DNA of 64,000 nt. It comes from Planctomycetota bacterium (GTDB taxonomy: Bacteria > Planctomycetota > Planctomycetia > Pirellulales > UBA7805). How positions within the stretch are numbered: the stretch's first letter is position 1; each line of letters starts with the position of its first letter. Below, one piece after another: positions 25,428 through 34,464 of the stretch. The position numbers were made by a program, and so were the translations under genes. The DNA is taken from contig QQVP01000024.1 in NCBI GenBank assembly GCA_003389215.1, positions 62,001 to 126,000 on the forward strand, written 5' to 3'. Below the pieces are notes generated by a model. It was not told the DNA's origin and made no database searches. It saw nothing but the letters and a program-made list of their open reading frames with translations.

Positions 25428-27896
25428 TTACGGTCGAAACGATTCGAAGATCTTCGGCATCGGCTCGTGGGAAGCCGGCGGGAGGCCGTGTTGGGCCTCG
25501 TAAGGCGAGACGCTGGGATTACGGGCCACACGGGGTGGTGAATTCGGTGGGCGGCGAGCGATCAGCGACTGGCCCTCACCATCACGCGGCGTCCGGTATC
25601 GCTGGTCGAACGACTGGCGCAGCTGATTTGCCGGACGTGGCGTGCCCACTTCGGCCGTCTGGTTTCGCAAGGGATTGCTGATCGTCTGCTCGTCGCGCCC
25701 GGGATCCTGCACGGGGGTGCGTGGCGGAAAGTTGGGCTGAGCGGGTGCTCCCACCGGACGGGTCGCCGGGGGTGGCAAGCGATCCGCTTCCTGCATCGGA
25801 CGAGGTCGCTCGGGACGGGGGACGGGCTCGTAGCGAACAGGCGTCACCGGCGGAAGTCGACGTGACACCGCATGCGGATGGGGCAGTGGATACGCGTATT
25901 CCTGCCGGGCCAGCTTGAGTCGCGCCACGGCGTCCGCTTGTTTCTCGCCCGGTGCCGGTTCGCCCTGGCGGCCGTTCTCGACGGGAACCGGTCGACGGCG
26001 GGAACTCTGTGCCGGCGGGGCGTTCGACTGAGACGTGGCGTGGAAGGGAGCAACTTCAGGCGAAGGTTGCTCGACGTCCGGCAAACCGTGCGTAGGCTCT
26101 TCGATGATCTCGCCTTCAATCAACTCACCCTCATGGATCGGGTGCCCTTCATAACCAAGTGCCGGCGGGCAGCCATCCCGGCCGAAGCCCCCGTAGTCAA
26201 CGGGAGGACAGCCTTCCGCCCAGGGGACGCGGTGCAGCCAGCAGTTGGTCGTGTCGAGCGCGGCCGCATATCGCCCTTGGGGGCAGTCGTCAAAGGGCAC
26301 GATCATCGGCGTGATGAACACCACCAACTCGCTTTCACGAACCGTCGTGCTACGATTGCGGAAGAGCTTGCCGAAGGCGGGAATGTCCTTGAGGATCGGA
26401 ATGCCGGTAAAGTCGCCGACGTCCGATCGTTGCCGCAATCCACCGATCACGATCGTCTGCAAATCGGCGACACGGATCGTGGTCGTCGCCTCGCGGCGAT
26501 CGATGATCGGCTGATTGTCCTCCGGCGTAAACCCGGTCAGACTGCTGAAACTCGGGGTGACCGTCATCTCGATCGTGCCGTCGTTGGCAATGCGGGGCGA
26601 GACTTCGAGCTTGATCCCGGCTTCGCGAAACGAAGTGGTGCCGATCTGGCCGCCGCCGGAAGTTTGCGTAAGCTGCTGAAAGGGAATCTCCGTGACGATC
26701 TCGATACTCGCCTGATCGTTGTCGAGCACGGTGACGTTGGGGTCGGCCAGCAAGCGGGAGTCGTCGGACTCCTGCAAGGCGTTCACGACCGCCGTGACGT
26801 CGAAGTTCTGGCTCATACTCATGAACGTAAGGATTCCGTTCGCGGCACCCAGCGCCGGCGGCACCTGGGTAATCGAATCGATCGCAAACACGTCCTGCGG
26901 ATCGCCGTTGGCGTCCAGGTTATTGCCCTTCAGTGCGGAACTCCAATTCACGCCAATCGTTTCGATGTCATTGAGCGCGATGTCGTAGATCAAGGCCGCG
27001 ATGCGAACCTGCTTGCGGGGTCGGTCGAGGTGCTTGATCGCATCGCCAATGACGCGGAGCCTCTCGACCGTGTCGGCCACGACGATTTGGTTCTCTTTCT
27101 CGATAATGGCCGACCTGCCGTTTTCGCTGAGCAAGTCGGTCACCATTTGCTCCAGCTGAACCGCTCGCACGTACTGCAGCGAGAAGTGGCCGACCTCGGT
27201 CCGGTCGGCACCCGGACCGGAAACCAGTTGCCCCGAACCGCGGCCCGCGGCCGAGTCGAGGTCGTAGGCGTGCTTCTTGATCATGTCCACGTGATGCGGA
27301 AAGTCGATCACCAGCAGACTGCGCGAACTGGCAACCGCCTGCACCTGTCCGCGCGGCGATTTGAGAATCTGCACGACGGGAAGCACATCCTCGGGCGAGG
27401 CATAGCGGAGCGGCACCACCGCGGTCGTAAACAGCGGCGGCACGCCGACCTCTTCGAGGGTCATAATGACTAGGCTATCTCCGACGGGACGATAGCTGTA
27501 GCCATTGATCAGCAGTAGCGAGTCGAGGATCTGCTTGAGCGGGGCGTTCTTGAACACGCCGTTGACGGACTTCTCGACGTCACTCTGCACCACGATGTTG
27601 ACGCCCCAGGCAACGCTGACGGCATACATCGCGTTGGTAATATTCGTGTTCTGCAGAGTCAGGCTGCCCTTGGTATTCAGCTTCTCTTCGAGTGACAGGT
27701 CGTCGGTATCGACATCGACCTTGGCGATCGGTCTCGCCGCCCCATCTTCTTCGAACTCTTGGGCATGAATCGGCGACGCCGAACACGCAAGAAGAAGGCC
27801 GCCTAGCCAAGTCAGTAGAACAGCGCGCAGCAGGCAGCCCCACTGGGAGCACACGCGCAGCGGGAGCGCTCGGAGAAACCCGTCGTGTCGATCCAT
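25428..27896 (-). CDS. Type II secretion / type IV pilus secretin (GspD/PilQ-like)
   Basis: The 822-residue outer-membrane channel protein starts with a long signal region (about 22-46, ending near AHA), then an STN/N0-like part (LTLQNTNITNAMYAVSVAWGVNI), N1-type domains with VVPLRYASPEDVLPVV and FSLQYVRAVQLEQMVTDLLS, and the secretin core with VTVLDNDQASIEIVTEIPF, GIKLEVSPRI, TTIRVADLQTIVIGGL and IPILKDIPAFGKLFR. After residue about 560 comes a long Pro/Arg/Glu-rich tail not found in standard GspD. The start at 27896 has GAGGAG 5 nt upstream. It follows the pilO-like gene by about 145 bp in the operon. Confidence 0.93.
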   Translation of the reverse strand: MDRHDGFLRALPLRVCSQWGCLLRAVLLTWLGGLLLACSASPIHAQEFEEDGAARPIAKVDVDTDDLSLEEKLNTKGSLTLQNTNITNAMYAVSVAWGVNIVVQSDVEKSVNGVFKNAPLKQILDSLLLINGYSYRPVGDSLVIMTLEEVGVPPLFTTAVVPLRYASPEDVLPVVQILKSPRGQVQAVASSRSLLVIDFPHHVDMIKKHAYDLDSAAGRGSGQLVSGPGADRTEVGHFSLQYVRAVQLEQMVTDLLSENGRSAIIEKENQIVVADTVERLRVIGDAIKHLDRPRKQVRIAALIYDIALNDIETIGVNWSSALKGNNLDANGDPQDVFAIDSITQVPPALGAANGILTFMSMSQNFDVTAVVNALQESDDSRLLADPNVTVLDNDQASIEIVTEIPFQQLTQTSGGGQIGTTSFREAGIKLEVSPRIANDGTIEMTVTPSFSSLTGFTPEDNQPIIDRREATTTIRVADLQTIVIGGLRQRSDVGDFTGIPILKDIPAFGKLFRNRSTTVRESELVVFITPMIVPFDDCPQGRYAAALDTTNCWLHRVPWAEGCPPVDYGGFGRDGCPPALGYEGHPIHEGELIEGEIIEEPTHGLPDVEQPSPEVAPFHATSQSNAPPAQSSRRRPVPVENGRQGEPAPGEKQADAVARLKLARQEYAYPLPHPHAVSRRLPPVTPVRYEPVPRPERPRPMQEADRLPPPATRPVGAPAQPNFPPRTPVQDPGRDEQTISNPLRNQTAEVGTPRPANQLRQSFDQRYRTPRDGEGQSLIARRPPNSPPRVARNPSVSPYEAQHGLPPASHEPMPKIFESFRP

Positions 27897-28041
27897 GACA
27901 CTCCTCGACGTGATGTGAGAGATTCTGCCGTAGCCAGCACAGGCTTGGACGAGCGACATCCTTGTCGCCGTGAATCTCGGGGGTCTTGCTCGCCGTTACT
28001 CTTCGTCTTTGTCTCGTTATCGCGACCACGCCGAATTCGAC

Positions 28042-28671
28042 CTAGGCAGACGGCTTGACGCCTTCTTCCAGGTCGAACAGCGTGAGTTCAATCTCCAACT
28101 CGGAAGTCTCTCGATTGACGGCCGACGGACGCAGGGTATAGCCGCTGGCGTAGATCAGGCGATCTTCCTTCTGCAGTTCCTCGAGCAGGCCGATGATCGA
28201 AGGCAACGGGCCCATCACCATCAATTTGCACTGCTGCGTTCGCAGGTCGAAGCGCGTCTCGCGCCCCTTCTTTACCCGGGTAATGCCCTCGATCGGACGA
28301 TCGTTGTTCCGCCACTTGCGCGTGCGGGTGTCGCTCAGGTTGATTCGTCGAATCTGGCAGTTATGTTGCCGCGCCAAACTCACCAGGCGGGCACGAAATT
28401 CGCGGGCCGCTTGGGGGGAAACGGCCTGGGCTTCGTGCCGCTCCAGCGCGGCGACCTTTTCTTCCACTCGCTTGCGGAAAGCCGCCAGGCTGGAGACCGT
28501 CTTCTCCGTCCGCACGATCTCAGCCTCCAGACTGCTACAATCGGCAGTGACGGCAAGGTATTCATCGACGGCCGGCCAAACCGCCACGAGCCCTATAGCG
28601 AAAGTTACGGTTATAACGATCCAGCGGCGCGACGGATGATCCAGGAATCGTCGGAGAATGTGCTCAATCAT
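28042..28671 (-). CDS. PilO/GspM-like inner-membrane protein
   Basis: The 209-residue protein has one N-terminal membrane helix (about 17-35), a coiled-coil stretch rich in Glu, Arg and Ala, and a small alpha/beta domain with LMVMGPLPSIIGLLEELQKEDRLIYASGYTL, typical of PilO. In pilus and type II systems it pairs with PilN/GspL to form the inner-membrane platform. Its ATG overlaps the end of the PilM-PilN gene (8 bp), which indicates coupled translation. Confidence 0.8.
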   Translation of the reverse strand: MIEHILRRFLDHPSRRWIVITVTFAIGLVAVWPAVDEYLAVTADCSSLEAEIVRTEKTVSSLAAFRKRVEEKVAALERHEAQAVSPQAAREFRARLVSLARQHNCQIRRINLSDTRTRKWRNNDRPIEGITRVKKGRETRFDLRTQQCKLMVMGPLPSIIGLLEELQKEDRLIYASGYTLRPSAVNRETSELEIELTLFDLEEGVKPSA

Positions 28672-30175
28672 TGTTTTCCTCGCCTCCGTCATAATCGGCC
28701 CGCTCTGCTAGCTGGCCCGTGATGTTGAATCGGGTGAAATCGCCGCTACGGGTGCTGACCGGCTCGGTGCCGTCGAGAGCGACCTGCGAGAGGTACGGCG
28801 TCTGTCGGAGCCACTTCACCACCTCGAACGGCCCCTGATCGCTGTAGCTCGACCCACTTAGCGTGACGCGGCCCTGATTTCCGACCAGCAACTTGTCAAG
28901 CCAGACACCCTCGGGCAGACACCTGGCAACCGCCGTGGCCAGTTCGTGCGGGGGGTGTTGAATCAGCCCGTCCTTGAGCTTTCGCATGTGACGCAGCTTT
29001 TCGTCCGTGGCCTTGAACTGGACACGCAGCAGTTCGTACTGCCGCTTGTCGCTTTCCATCGAGTGCATCCGCGACTCCAGTTGCTCGAAGTGCATTCGCT
29101 CGTACCAGGCGGCAACCGAAATCCCGATCGCCATGAGCAGCACGGCCGCGATCGGCCAGGTTGTGGCCAGCATCCCGCGAATCAGCGGCTCGCGCAGTCC
29201 CGCTCGGGTACGGTCAAGTAGATTCGGACCCGTCCGGTCGCTTGCCGGGAGTCCGATGGAAAGCGACGCCCCCAATGCGGGCATGACCTTGGTGCCTTCT
29301 TCGACTTCCGCAAGATTCCAGTCGGGGCAAGTCTCTTCGGGTGCCAACACGGCCACTTCGAGGCGTTCGACGTCCTTGAGTTCCGCTTGAACGTCCTGGA
29401 CCGCCTCGGGCTCGCCGCACATGTAAACTTGCGAGATCTTGCCGCCTGCGTAGCCGAAGTGCCGATCGCAGTATCGCTGCAGCCGCTCCAGGTGATTCTT
29501 GATAATGTCGGCGATCTGATCCCGCGCTTGGCGACCGCCCGGCCGGTAGTCCAGGAGCAACCGGCCTTGAAAAGAAACGCCCAGCTCCACGCCGCGTTCA
29601 TCGACGGCGACAATCAGAACCGGCGACTCGCTGTCGCCCTCGAAATGGCCGACGGCGCGACAAAGCGAAACGAGTGACGGCTCCAAGACCTCGAGCGTCA
29701 ATCCCGCCGCGTCTGCCGCCGCCAAAAGGGCGTCGAGCGTGCGCTGGTTCGTTACGGCCAGCCAGCCATGCTGATGACGCACGTCGACCTGTCGGATGTG
29801 GGCGGCCAGCACCTTCTCTCCCGCGCCCAGCGACAGATACAGGTTGGCCCGCTCCTCCAGCGGCCGTAAATCACGCCGAACCTTGTCGGCCGTCCCCGCA
29901 ACCACGCGGGTCACGCAAAAATCCCCGTTGAGGGCCACGTACAGTGGCACTCCGCTCAGCTTCTCTTCGGTGGCGAGGACTTTGAACGCGGCGGTCAGCT
30001 CGGCGAGCCCGGCGTCGGTGTGCAACGACGGGGCTTCATTTCGCCACGTGAAGGTACGCGAGCGAACGGTCTTTGCGCCGTCCTTCTGCAAATCGATAAC
30101 GAGCAGGTCGAGCTCGGAATGGCAGATTTCCAGAGCCGCCAGGCGATCGGAGTTTTTTCGTGTCTTCTTGGCCAT
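28664..30175 (-). CDS. PilM-PilN fusion (GspL-like inner-membrane assembly protein)
   Basis: The 503-residue protein combines an actin-like cytoplasmic domain (about 1-310; LAALEICHSELDLLVIDLQ, VPLYVALNGDFCVTRVV, VLIVAVDERGVELGVSFQG, YMCGEPEAV, LGASLSIGL) with a membrane helix near 343-362, a coiled coil, and a PilN-like periplasmic domain (LPEGVWLDKLLV, VTLSGSSYSDQGPFEVVKWLRQTPYL). This equals PilM plus PilN in one chain, the layout of GspL. It links the cytoplasmic ATPase to the periplasmic parts. The Walker-like actin ATP motifs are weak. Confidence 0.82.
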   Translation of the reverse strand: MAKKTRKNSDRLAALEICHSELDLLVIDLQKDGAKTVRSRTFTWRNEAPSLHTDAGLAELTAAFKVLATEEKLSGVPLYVALNGDFCVTRVVAGTADKVRRDLRPLEERANLYLSLGAGEKVLAAHIRQVDVRHQHGWLAVTNQRTLDALLAAADAAGLTLEVLEPSLVSLCRAVGHFEGDSESPVLIVAVDERGVELGVSFQGRLLLDYRPGGRQARDQIADIIKNHLERLQRYCDRHFGYAGGKISQVYMCGEPEAVQDVQAELKDVERLEVAVLAPEETCPDWNLAEVEEGTKVMPALGASLSIGLPASDRTGPNLLDRTRAGLREPLIRGMLATTWPIAAVLLMAIGISVAAWYERMHFEQLESRMHSMESDKRQYELLRVQFKATDEKLRHMRKLKDGLIQHPPHELATAVARCLPEGVWLDKLLVGNQGRVTLSGSSYSDQGPFEVVKWLRQTPYLSQVALDGTEPVSTRSGDFTRFNITGQLAERADYDGGEENND

Positions 30176-30247
30176 GGTCTTTTTCCGTGCGAGGTGCGAA
30201 TCGCGTGGTCGACGCGTTGATTCCGCCGCGGACCTTCTTATCGAGGC

Positions 30248-30652
30248 TTATTGGGGTTCCACAGTTACCTGCAATGTCCGCGTTACCGAATCGGCGATTC
30301 CGGTGCCGGTCACCACGATCTGACTTCCCGTGCCGTCGATGGCCGTCGCGCTATAGGTGTCGCCACTTCCCGTGGGAAACTCCGTCGAGGAGATCCCGGC
30401 CCTCCAGTCGACGTTCTGTTCGAGTTCGGCCAAGGCATGGTTGACGGCCGCGGCCGCCAGATAGTTGGCTCGTTCGTAGGCAATCGTGTTCCGCAACGCG
30501 CTGTACTGGTACGTTTCGGTGTCGACCATGTTGATTACCAACAGCGCGGTGAGCGAAACGACCATCAGACAAATCAGCAACGCCGCGCCCGACCGGTCCG
30601 GCCGGTGGCCTCGCTCTCTTCGTTGTCTTGCGTTGTCGTTCCACATGATCAT
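30248..30652 (-). CDS. GspK-like minor pseudopilin
   Basis: The 134-residue protein has a prepilin-type N-terminus, DRSG followed by AALLICLMVVSLTALLVINMV. The usual Glu at mature position 5 is replaced by Ile, as is common for GspK, the tip pseudopilin. The body is far shorter than GspK (about 300 residues), so it may be a reduced or PilX-like form. It lies in the pilin block of the operon between the GspJ-like gene and the PilM-PilN fusion. Confidence 0.65.
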   Translation of the reverse strand: MIMWNDNARQRRERGHRPDRSGAALLICLMVVSLTALLVINMVDTETYQYSALRNTIAYERANYLAAAAVNHALAELEQNVDWRAGISSTEFPTGSGDTYSATAIDGTGSQIVVTGTGIADSVTRTLQVTVEPQ

Positions 30653-30689
30653 GTCGCTCGGCGGCCGACCCAGGGCCGGCCTTCAGTGG

Positions 30690-31211
30690 TTACCAGGTAC
30701 GAACCCAGGCCCAGGAGGTAATCGTCTTCGTGCCGTTGGTGTCGCGGGGCAATTGCACCTGGGCCTCGACAAAGATCGACTGGATGTCGGTAACGGTCGT
30801 CGTGGCCGTGGTTCCGTCGGCTTCATAGCCCGTGAAGGTCAGTTGCGAGACGTTCTCGCCCAATAGACTACTGGCGGTCGTGACGCCAAAGCTGACTTCA
30901 TTCGTTCCCGAGTTGTGATCCCAAACGTAGGTCTCTCCCGAATCCATCAACAGCGACAGGCTTCCCGAGTTGTCCGTAGGACCGCTGATTGCGGAGACCG
31001 AATTGGCCTGCCGCACCCGTCGTACGATGTGCCGTACGGTCGCATGGGCAGCCTCCAGACGCGCGTGATCGTCGTTGCTGGTCTGCCAGGCTTCACGACC
31101 TGTGCGCATGAGGATCGTGATCGACGACACCACGACGGTAAGAATCGTCGAGGCGATGATCACCTCCAGCAGCGTCAAGCCGCGTCGGTTCTTAGGTTCC
31201 CGAAGCTTCAT
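30690..31211 (-). CDS. GspJ-like minor pseudopilin
   Basis: The 173-residue protein has the type III signal RRG followed by LTLLEVIIASTILTVVVSSI, with Glu at position 5 and a hydrophobic helix. The length, the RMARR-like middle (VRHIVRRVRQANSV) and the order after GspI fit GspJ, a minor pilin of the pseudopilus tip. The start at 31211 (MKLREPK) overlaps the upstream GspI-like gene by 20 bp. Confidence 0.75.
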   Translation of the reverse strand: MKLREPKNRRGLTLLEVIIASTILTVVVSSITILMRTGREAWQTSNDDHARLEAAHATVRHIVRRVRQANSVSAISGPTDNSGSLSLLMDSGETYVWDHNSGTNEVSFGVTTASSLLGENVSQLTFTGYEADGTTATTTVTDIQSIFVEAQVQLPRDTNGTKTITSWAWVRTW

Positions 31212-31647
31212 TCTCGTAACTCGCAATGCGAGCAACCTTGGTGGAAAAAGTCACCTGCGACTCTTCGGCGTCGAGTGTCGTGTCCCCGTCCGCGTCTTCC
31301 CAAACCGTGACGGAAAGGGCCATCAGACGGTTGGTGATGCCCCCGTCGGACGCTTCGTCGCTGCGGGTCACGCTGTAGCGAAGCGAAGCGTATCCCTCGC
31401 TGGCAAAGTTCCCACTGGTGGTGGTCGTCGTCCAGGCCGCAGCGGAGTCGGCCAGGTGTTCCTCAAGCTTGCTCACGCAGAGTGTCGTCATCGCGCTGGC
31501 CGCTTCCAGCTCTCGGCTCACCCGAACCCCGTCGCGCATGAGCTCAAGTCCCGGCACGATCGCGATCGCCATCATCGTTGTGGCGGCAACCAGCTCGATC
31601 AGCGTCTGACCGGAACGGGTCCGTCGGTTTGGCAAAGTCGTCTTCAT
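31192..31647 (-). CDS. GspI-like minor pseudopilin
   Basis: The 151-residue protein has RSG followed by QTLIELVAATTMMAIAIVPG, a prepilin cleavage site with Glu at position 5. ASAMTTLCVSKLEEHLAD is like the GspI segment that follows the N-terminal helix. It overlaps the GspJ-like gene, the usual gspI-gspJ arrangement. Confidence 0.75.
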   Translation of the reverse strand: MKTTLPNRRTRSGQTLIELVAATTMMAIAIVPGLELMRDGVRVSRELEAASAMTTLCVSKLEEHLADSAAAWTTTTTSGNFASEGYASLRYSVTRSDEASDGGITNRLMALSVTVWEDADGDTTLDAEESQVTFSTKVARIASYENEASGT

Positions 31648-31860
31648 GGCAGCGGCGCATTAATCTCGGGCCGGCTTAAACTGTTTGTTCCGGGCCAACC
31701 GCACCGTCGAGTTCGTTTCGACGCGAAAAACGTCACCCTCGGTGCGAGTTCCCAACGGGCGTAAATCTCCCGCTATGGACCCACAAAAAGCTAGCTCACC
31801 GGGGCTGCAAGTCAACGCTGCGACGGGCGCCTAACCTGTTTTGAGGCAGCCACTAACGAA

Positions 31861-32325
31861 CTACAGCTCGGAGATGCGGACGACCCCGGTGACGGGTACG
31901 ACGTTGAGCTGAAAAGTGCGGTTTGGACCGGTCAGAGTGACCTGGTAGGCCGCCAGCGCCTGGCCCTCAAAGTCGAATTCGACGGTTGTTGCGGAGACGG
32001 TGACGCTCACGTCTTCGGGCAGGCTTCGTACGGCATCCGCGGTCACGTCGCCCCCGGAGGCCTTGCGGTACATCCGATAGTCGGTGGCGTTGCCACCGTT
32101 GACCGTAAAGCTGAGGTAGTGGTTGTCGCCGGTGGAAATGGCCGCCCGACGCGCCAGCCGCATATCGATGGCAATTCTGCGTGCGACACCTTGCGCACCG
32201 AAGTCGCCGATGCCGGCGGTCCCCAGCCGGAACATGGCAATGCCGGCCAGGATTCCCAGCAATGTCACAACGGCGACCAGTTCCAAGAGGGTAACTGCTC
32301 GCCGTTGTTGATTTCTTTCAGCCAT
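31861..32325 (-). CDS. GspH-like pseudopilin with Ala at the cleavage site
   Basis: The 154-residue protein reads RRA followed by VTLLELVAVVTLLGILAGIAMF. The residue before the cleavage point is Ala, not the almost invariant Gly; prepilin peptidase tolerates Ala in some mutants, so it may still be processed. ARRIAIDMRLARRAAISTGDNHYLSF is the GspH-like helix. The start at 32325 (MAERNQQRR) is chosen by the pilin signal; the frame is open to 32487 and would overlap the next pilin gene. Confidence 0.75.
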   Translation of the reverse strand: MAERNQQRRAVTLLELVAVVTLLGILAGIAMFRLGTAGIGDFGAQGVARRIAIDMRLARRAAISTGDNHYLSFTVNGGNATDYRMYRKASGGDVTADAVRSLPEDVSVTVSATTVEFDFEGQALAAYQVTLTGPNRTFQLNVVPVTGVVRISEL

Positions 32326-32398
32326 TGTTCCGGCCGAATCGCTATCCGTTGGCCGCAATCGTGGAGCTAGTTCGTCGCTCGCCTGAGCATAGGCACGA

Positions 32399-32725
32399 CT
32401 ACTGAGCGCGGTGATCGCTATCCAGCGTGTAGTTGCCTCCACCCGGCTTCGCCGGAATGCCGTCCGGGAAGTAGTTGGCATTGGCACCGATGTCGCTTAA
32501 GTTCGAGGCGGGCCAGGTGCCGGTCTCGAAGAAGTAGCGCTCCACCGCCGAGTTGATTTCAGCAATGTTCTGCAGGTTGGCGTTCGTCTCGGCGGTCGTT
32601 CTCGAGAAGTTGATACGCGGAATGATGACCACCGCGATGATTCCCAAGATGGTGACGACGGCGAGAAGCTCGAGCAGCGAGAAGCCACGTCGCTTCCGAT
32701 GCAGGGCTGTCTTGCGATTCTTCAT
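32399..32725 (-). CDS. GspG-like pseudopilin, copy 2
   Basis: The 108-residue protein has a perfect prepilin signal, RRG followed by FSLLELLAVVTILGIIAVVI, with Glu 5. The short body contains NAEINSAVERYFFETG-type sequence and WPASNLSDIGANANYFPDGIP, shared with the neighbouring pilin at 32924. It is probably the main pseudopilin or its paralogue. It is shorter than standard GspG (about 140). Confidence 0.82.
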   Translation of the reverse strand: MKNRKTALHRKRRGFSLLELLAVVTILGIIAVVIIPRINFSRTTAETNANLQNIAEINSAVERYFFETGTWPASNLSDIGANANYFPDGIPAKPGGGNYTLDSDHRAQ

Positions 32726-32923
32726 GATTGGTTACCTCGACTCCTTTGTGACTCAACGGATTCTAAAGTGCGGGCCTCGGGCCCCGTCGGAATAACGCTT
32801 GCGGCATGCTCACCGCGTTTCTCAGTCGTATGCAAAACAGTAGCTTATGAATGTGCACGCAAGGGTATTTTTTGCATCCGGGGTTGGCAATCGGCTGGCC
32901 CAGTTCCGGTCGTGCCGATTCTT

Positions 32924-33271
32924 CTAATGATCATGCCCCGTGATTTTCTGGGTGGACGAATTGAACGTGTAGGGGGTGGAACTGTGAGGGCACTGGGGCA
33001 GTCCGTCAGGCAGATAATTCGAGTCCGCGGCCATGTCGGACAGATTCGAAGCGGGCCAGCTCCCCTTGTCGCGGAACCAGAGCTGGGCCTGGACTTCCAG
33101 GTTCCCCTTATGCAAGTGACAGGCGTTGATCTCCGCTTCGTCCGAACGATAGCTGACGCGGGTAAGGACGATGGCCGCCGTAATCCCTAGCAGCGTTACC
33201 ACCGCCAGAATCTCCAGGTAGGAGAATCCGCGGCGGCGGCTACCGAGTTGTCGTGCGAGGGTGTGTGCCAT
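32924..33271 (-). CDS. GspG-like pseudopilin, copy 1
   Basis: The 115-residue protein has RRRG followed by FSYLEILAVVTLLGITAAIVL. The body (INACHLHKGNLEVQAQLWFRDKG) ends in WPASNLSDMAADSNYLPDGLP, clearly related to the pilin at 32399, so the two arose by duplication. The start at 33271 (MAHTLARQ) fits the pilin signal; the upstream open frame to 33844 overlaps gspF and is not coding. A gap of about 200 bp without other features separates the two copies. Confidence 0.82.
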   Translation of the reverse strand: MAHTLARQLGSRRRGFSYLEILAVVTLLGITAAIVLTRVSYRSDEAEINACHLHKGNLEVQAQLWFRDKGSWPASNLSDMAADSNYLPDGLPQCPHSSTPYTFNSSTQKITGHDH

Positions 33272-33291
33272 CGGTCGCTCCGGTAGTGGCT

Positions 33292-34443
33292 CTAGTGACC
33301 GGGGTTCATGGCCCCGATCATGTCGAACATGGGCAGATAGATCGCCAACAGAATGCAGCCGATCATCGACGCCAGTCCAATCGTGAGGATCGGCTCGATC
33401 GTGCCGACCAGCAGACTGGTCTTTCGTTCGATTTCCCGTTTCAGGTGCTGTCGCACGTCGGCCGTCGCCTTGGGAACGGTGCCGGTTTGCTCGCCGACGA
33501 TGACCAGCTGACTGACGACCGGCGGGAACAACTCCCCGTGGCGTTCCAGTTCGCGACTGAACCGCTCGCCTCGGGTTACCGCCGACTGGAGCTCTTCGAC
33601 GCTTCGTTTGACCGCATAGTTTCCGACCGAGCCTGCGGAGATTCGCAGGGCATCGACCATCGTAAATCCGGCCTCGAGCATATTGCCGAGAACCTCCATG
33701 AACTGCAGCACCGCGATGTCGCGCAGCCAGTCGCCAAAGAGCGGCAAGTGCAGCAACTGCCGGTCCATCAAGTAGGCATAATCGGGATTGCGCCGCGCGT
33801 AGCGAACTCCGAACACGATGCCCAGTCCGAGCAAGAACAACCACCAGCCGTGCGTGGCGAGAAAAGCTCCCGATCCAATCATAAATCGCGTCACCAACGG
33901 CAATGGCACGCCCGTCTCGGCATACGTCTCTTCGAAGATCGGCACCACGAACAACAGCATGAAGGTCACTGCGAGCGTGCCGACGACGGTCAGCATGATC
34001 GGATAGGCCAGCTTCTTGACGATCGCGCGTTTCAGGTTGTCGGACGTCTCCAGCTGCTCGGTGATCTGCACCAGGGTTGAGGGCAGCGTGCCGGCCCGCT
34101 CGCCGACGCGAACGTGGTTGATCAACAGCGAACTGAACGTTTCCGGAAAGAGGGCCAGGGTCTTGCTAAAGGACTCGCCGGCCGCCACCTTGCGGCGGAT
34201 CGTGTCCAGCATGTCGGCATACTTTTGCAGCGAGCGTTCGTGCGAAAGCGTGTGCAGGGCCTTGGGTAGCGCGACGCCGTTCGCGACCAGCGTTGCCAAG
34301 TTCCGAATGATGTAGATGAGGTCGGCCTTGTTGATTCGGCTGCCTGCCTTGCCGCCGCCGATCTGAATGCTGTGCAGCTTGGCGAGGATGCCCATCTTGT
34401 TGGCGGGCTTCGACCTGGCTTGAGCTGGGGCGGATTGGGCCAT
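33292..34443 (-). CDS. Inner-membrane platform protein (GspF/PilC)
   Basis: The 383-residue polytopic protein carries two GspF repeats: LIYIIRNLATLVANGVALPKAL and VLQFMEVLGNMLEAGFTMVDAL. Membrane helices lie near 166-190, 215-240 and 355-375. LINHVRVGERAGTLPSTL and LVIVGEQTGTVPKAT are the repeated E-x-G motifs. It anchors the ATPase GspE to the membrane. It begins 21 bp after gspE. Confidence 0.93.
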   Translation of the reverse strand: MAQSAPAQARSKPANKMGILAKLHSIQIGGGKAGSRINKADLIYIIRNLATLVANGVALPKALHTLSHERSLQKYADMLDTIRRKVAAGESFSKTLALFPETFSSLLINHVRVGERAGTLPSTLVQITEQLETSDNLKRAIVKKLAYPIMLTVVGTLAVTFMLLFVVPIFEETYAETGVPLPLVTRFMIGSGAFLATHGWWLFLLGLGIVFGVRYARRNPDYAYLMDRQLLHLPLFGDWLRDIAVLQFMEVLGNMLEAGFTMVDALRISAGSVGNYAVKRSVEELQSAVTRGERFSRELERHGELFPPVVSQLVIVGEQTGTVPKATADVRQHLKREIERKTSLLVGTIEPILTIGLASMIGCILLAIYLPMFDMIGAMNPGH

Positions 34444-34464
34444 CGTGACACTCCCGGTCGTCGC

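Noticed and set aside
26000-27473. Long + strand open frame over the secretin gene
   Set aside because: Antisense of the secretin, which has strong family motifs; the frame is His/Asp/Arg-rich as expected for a shadow.
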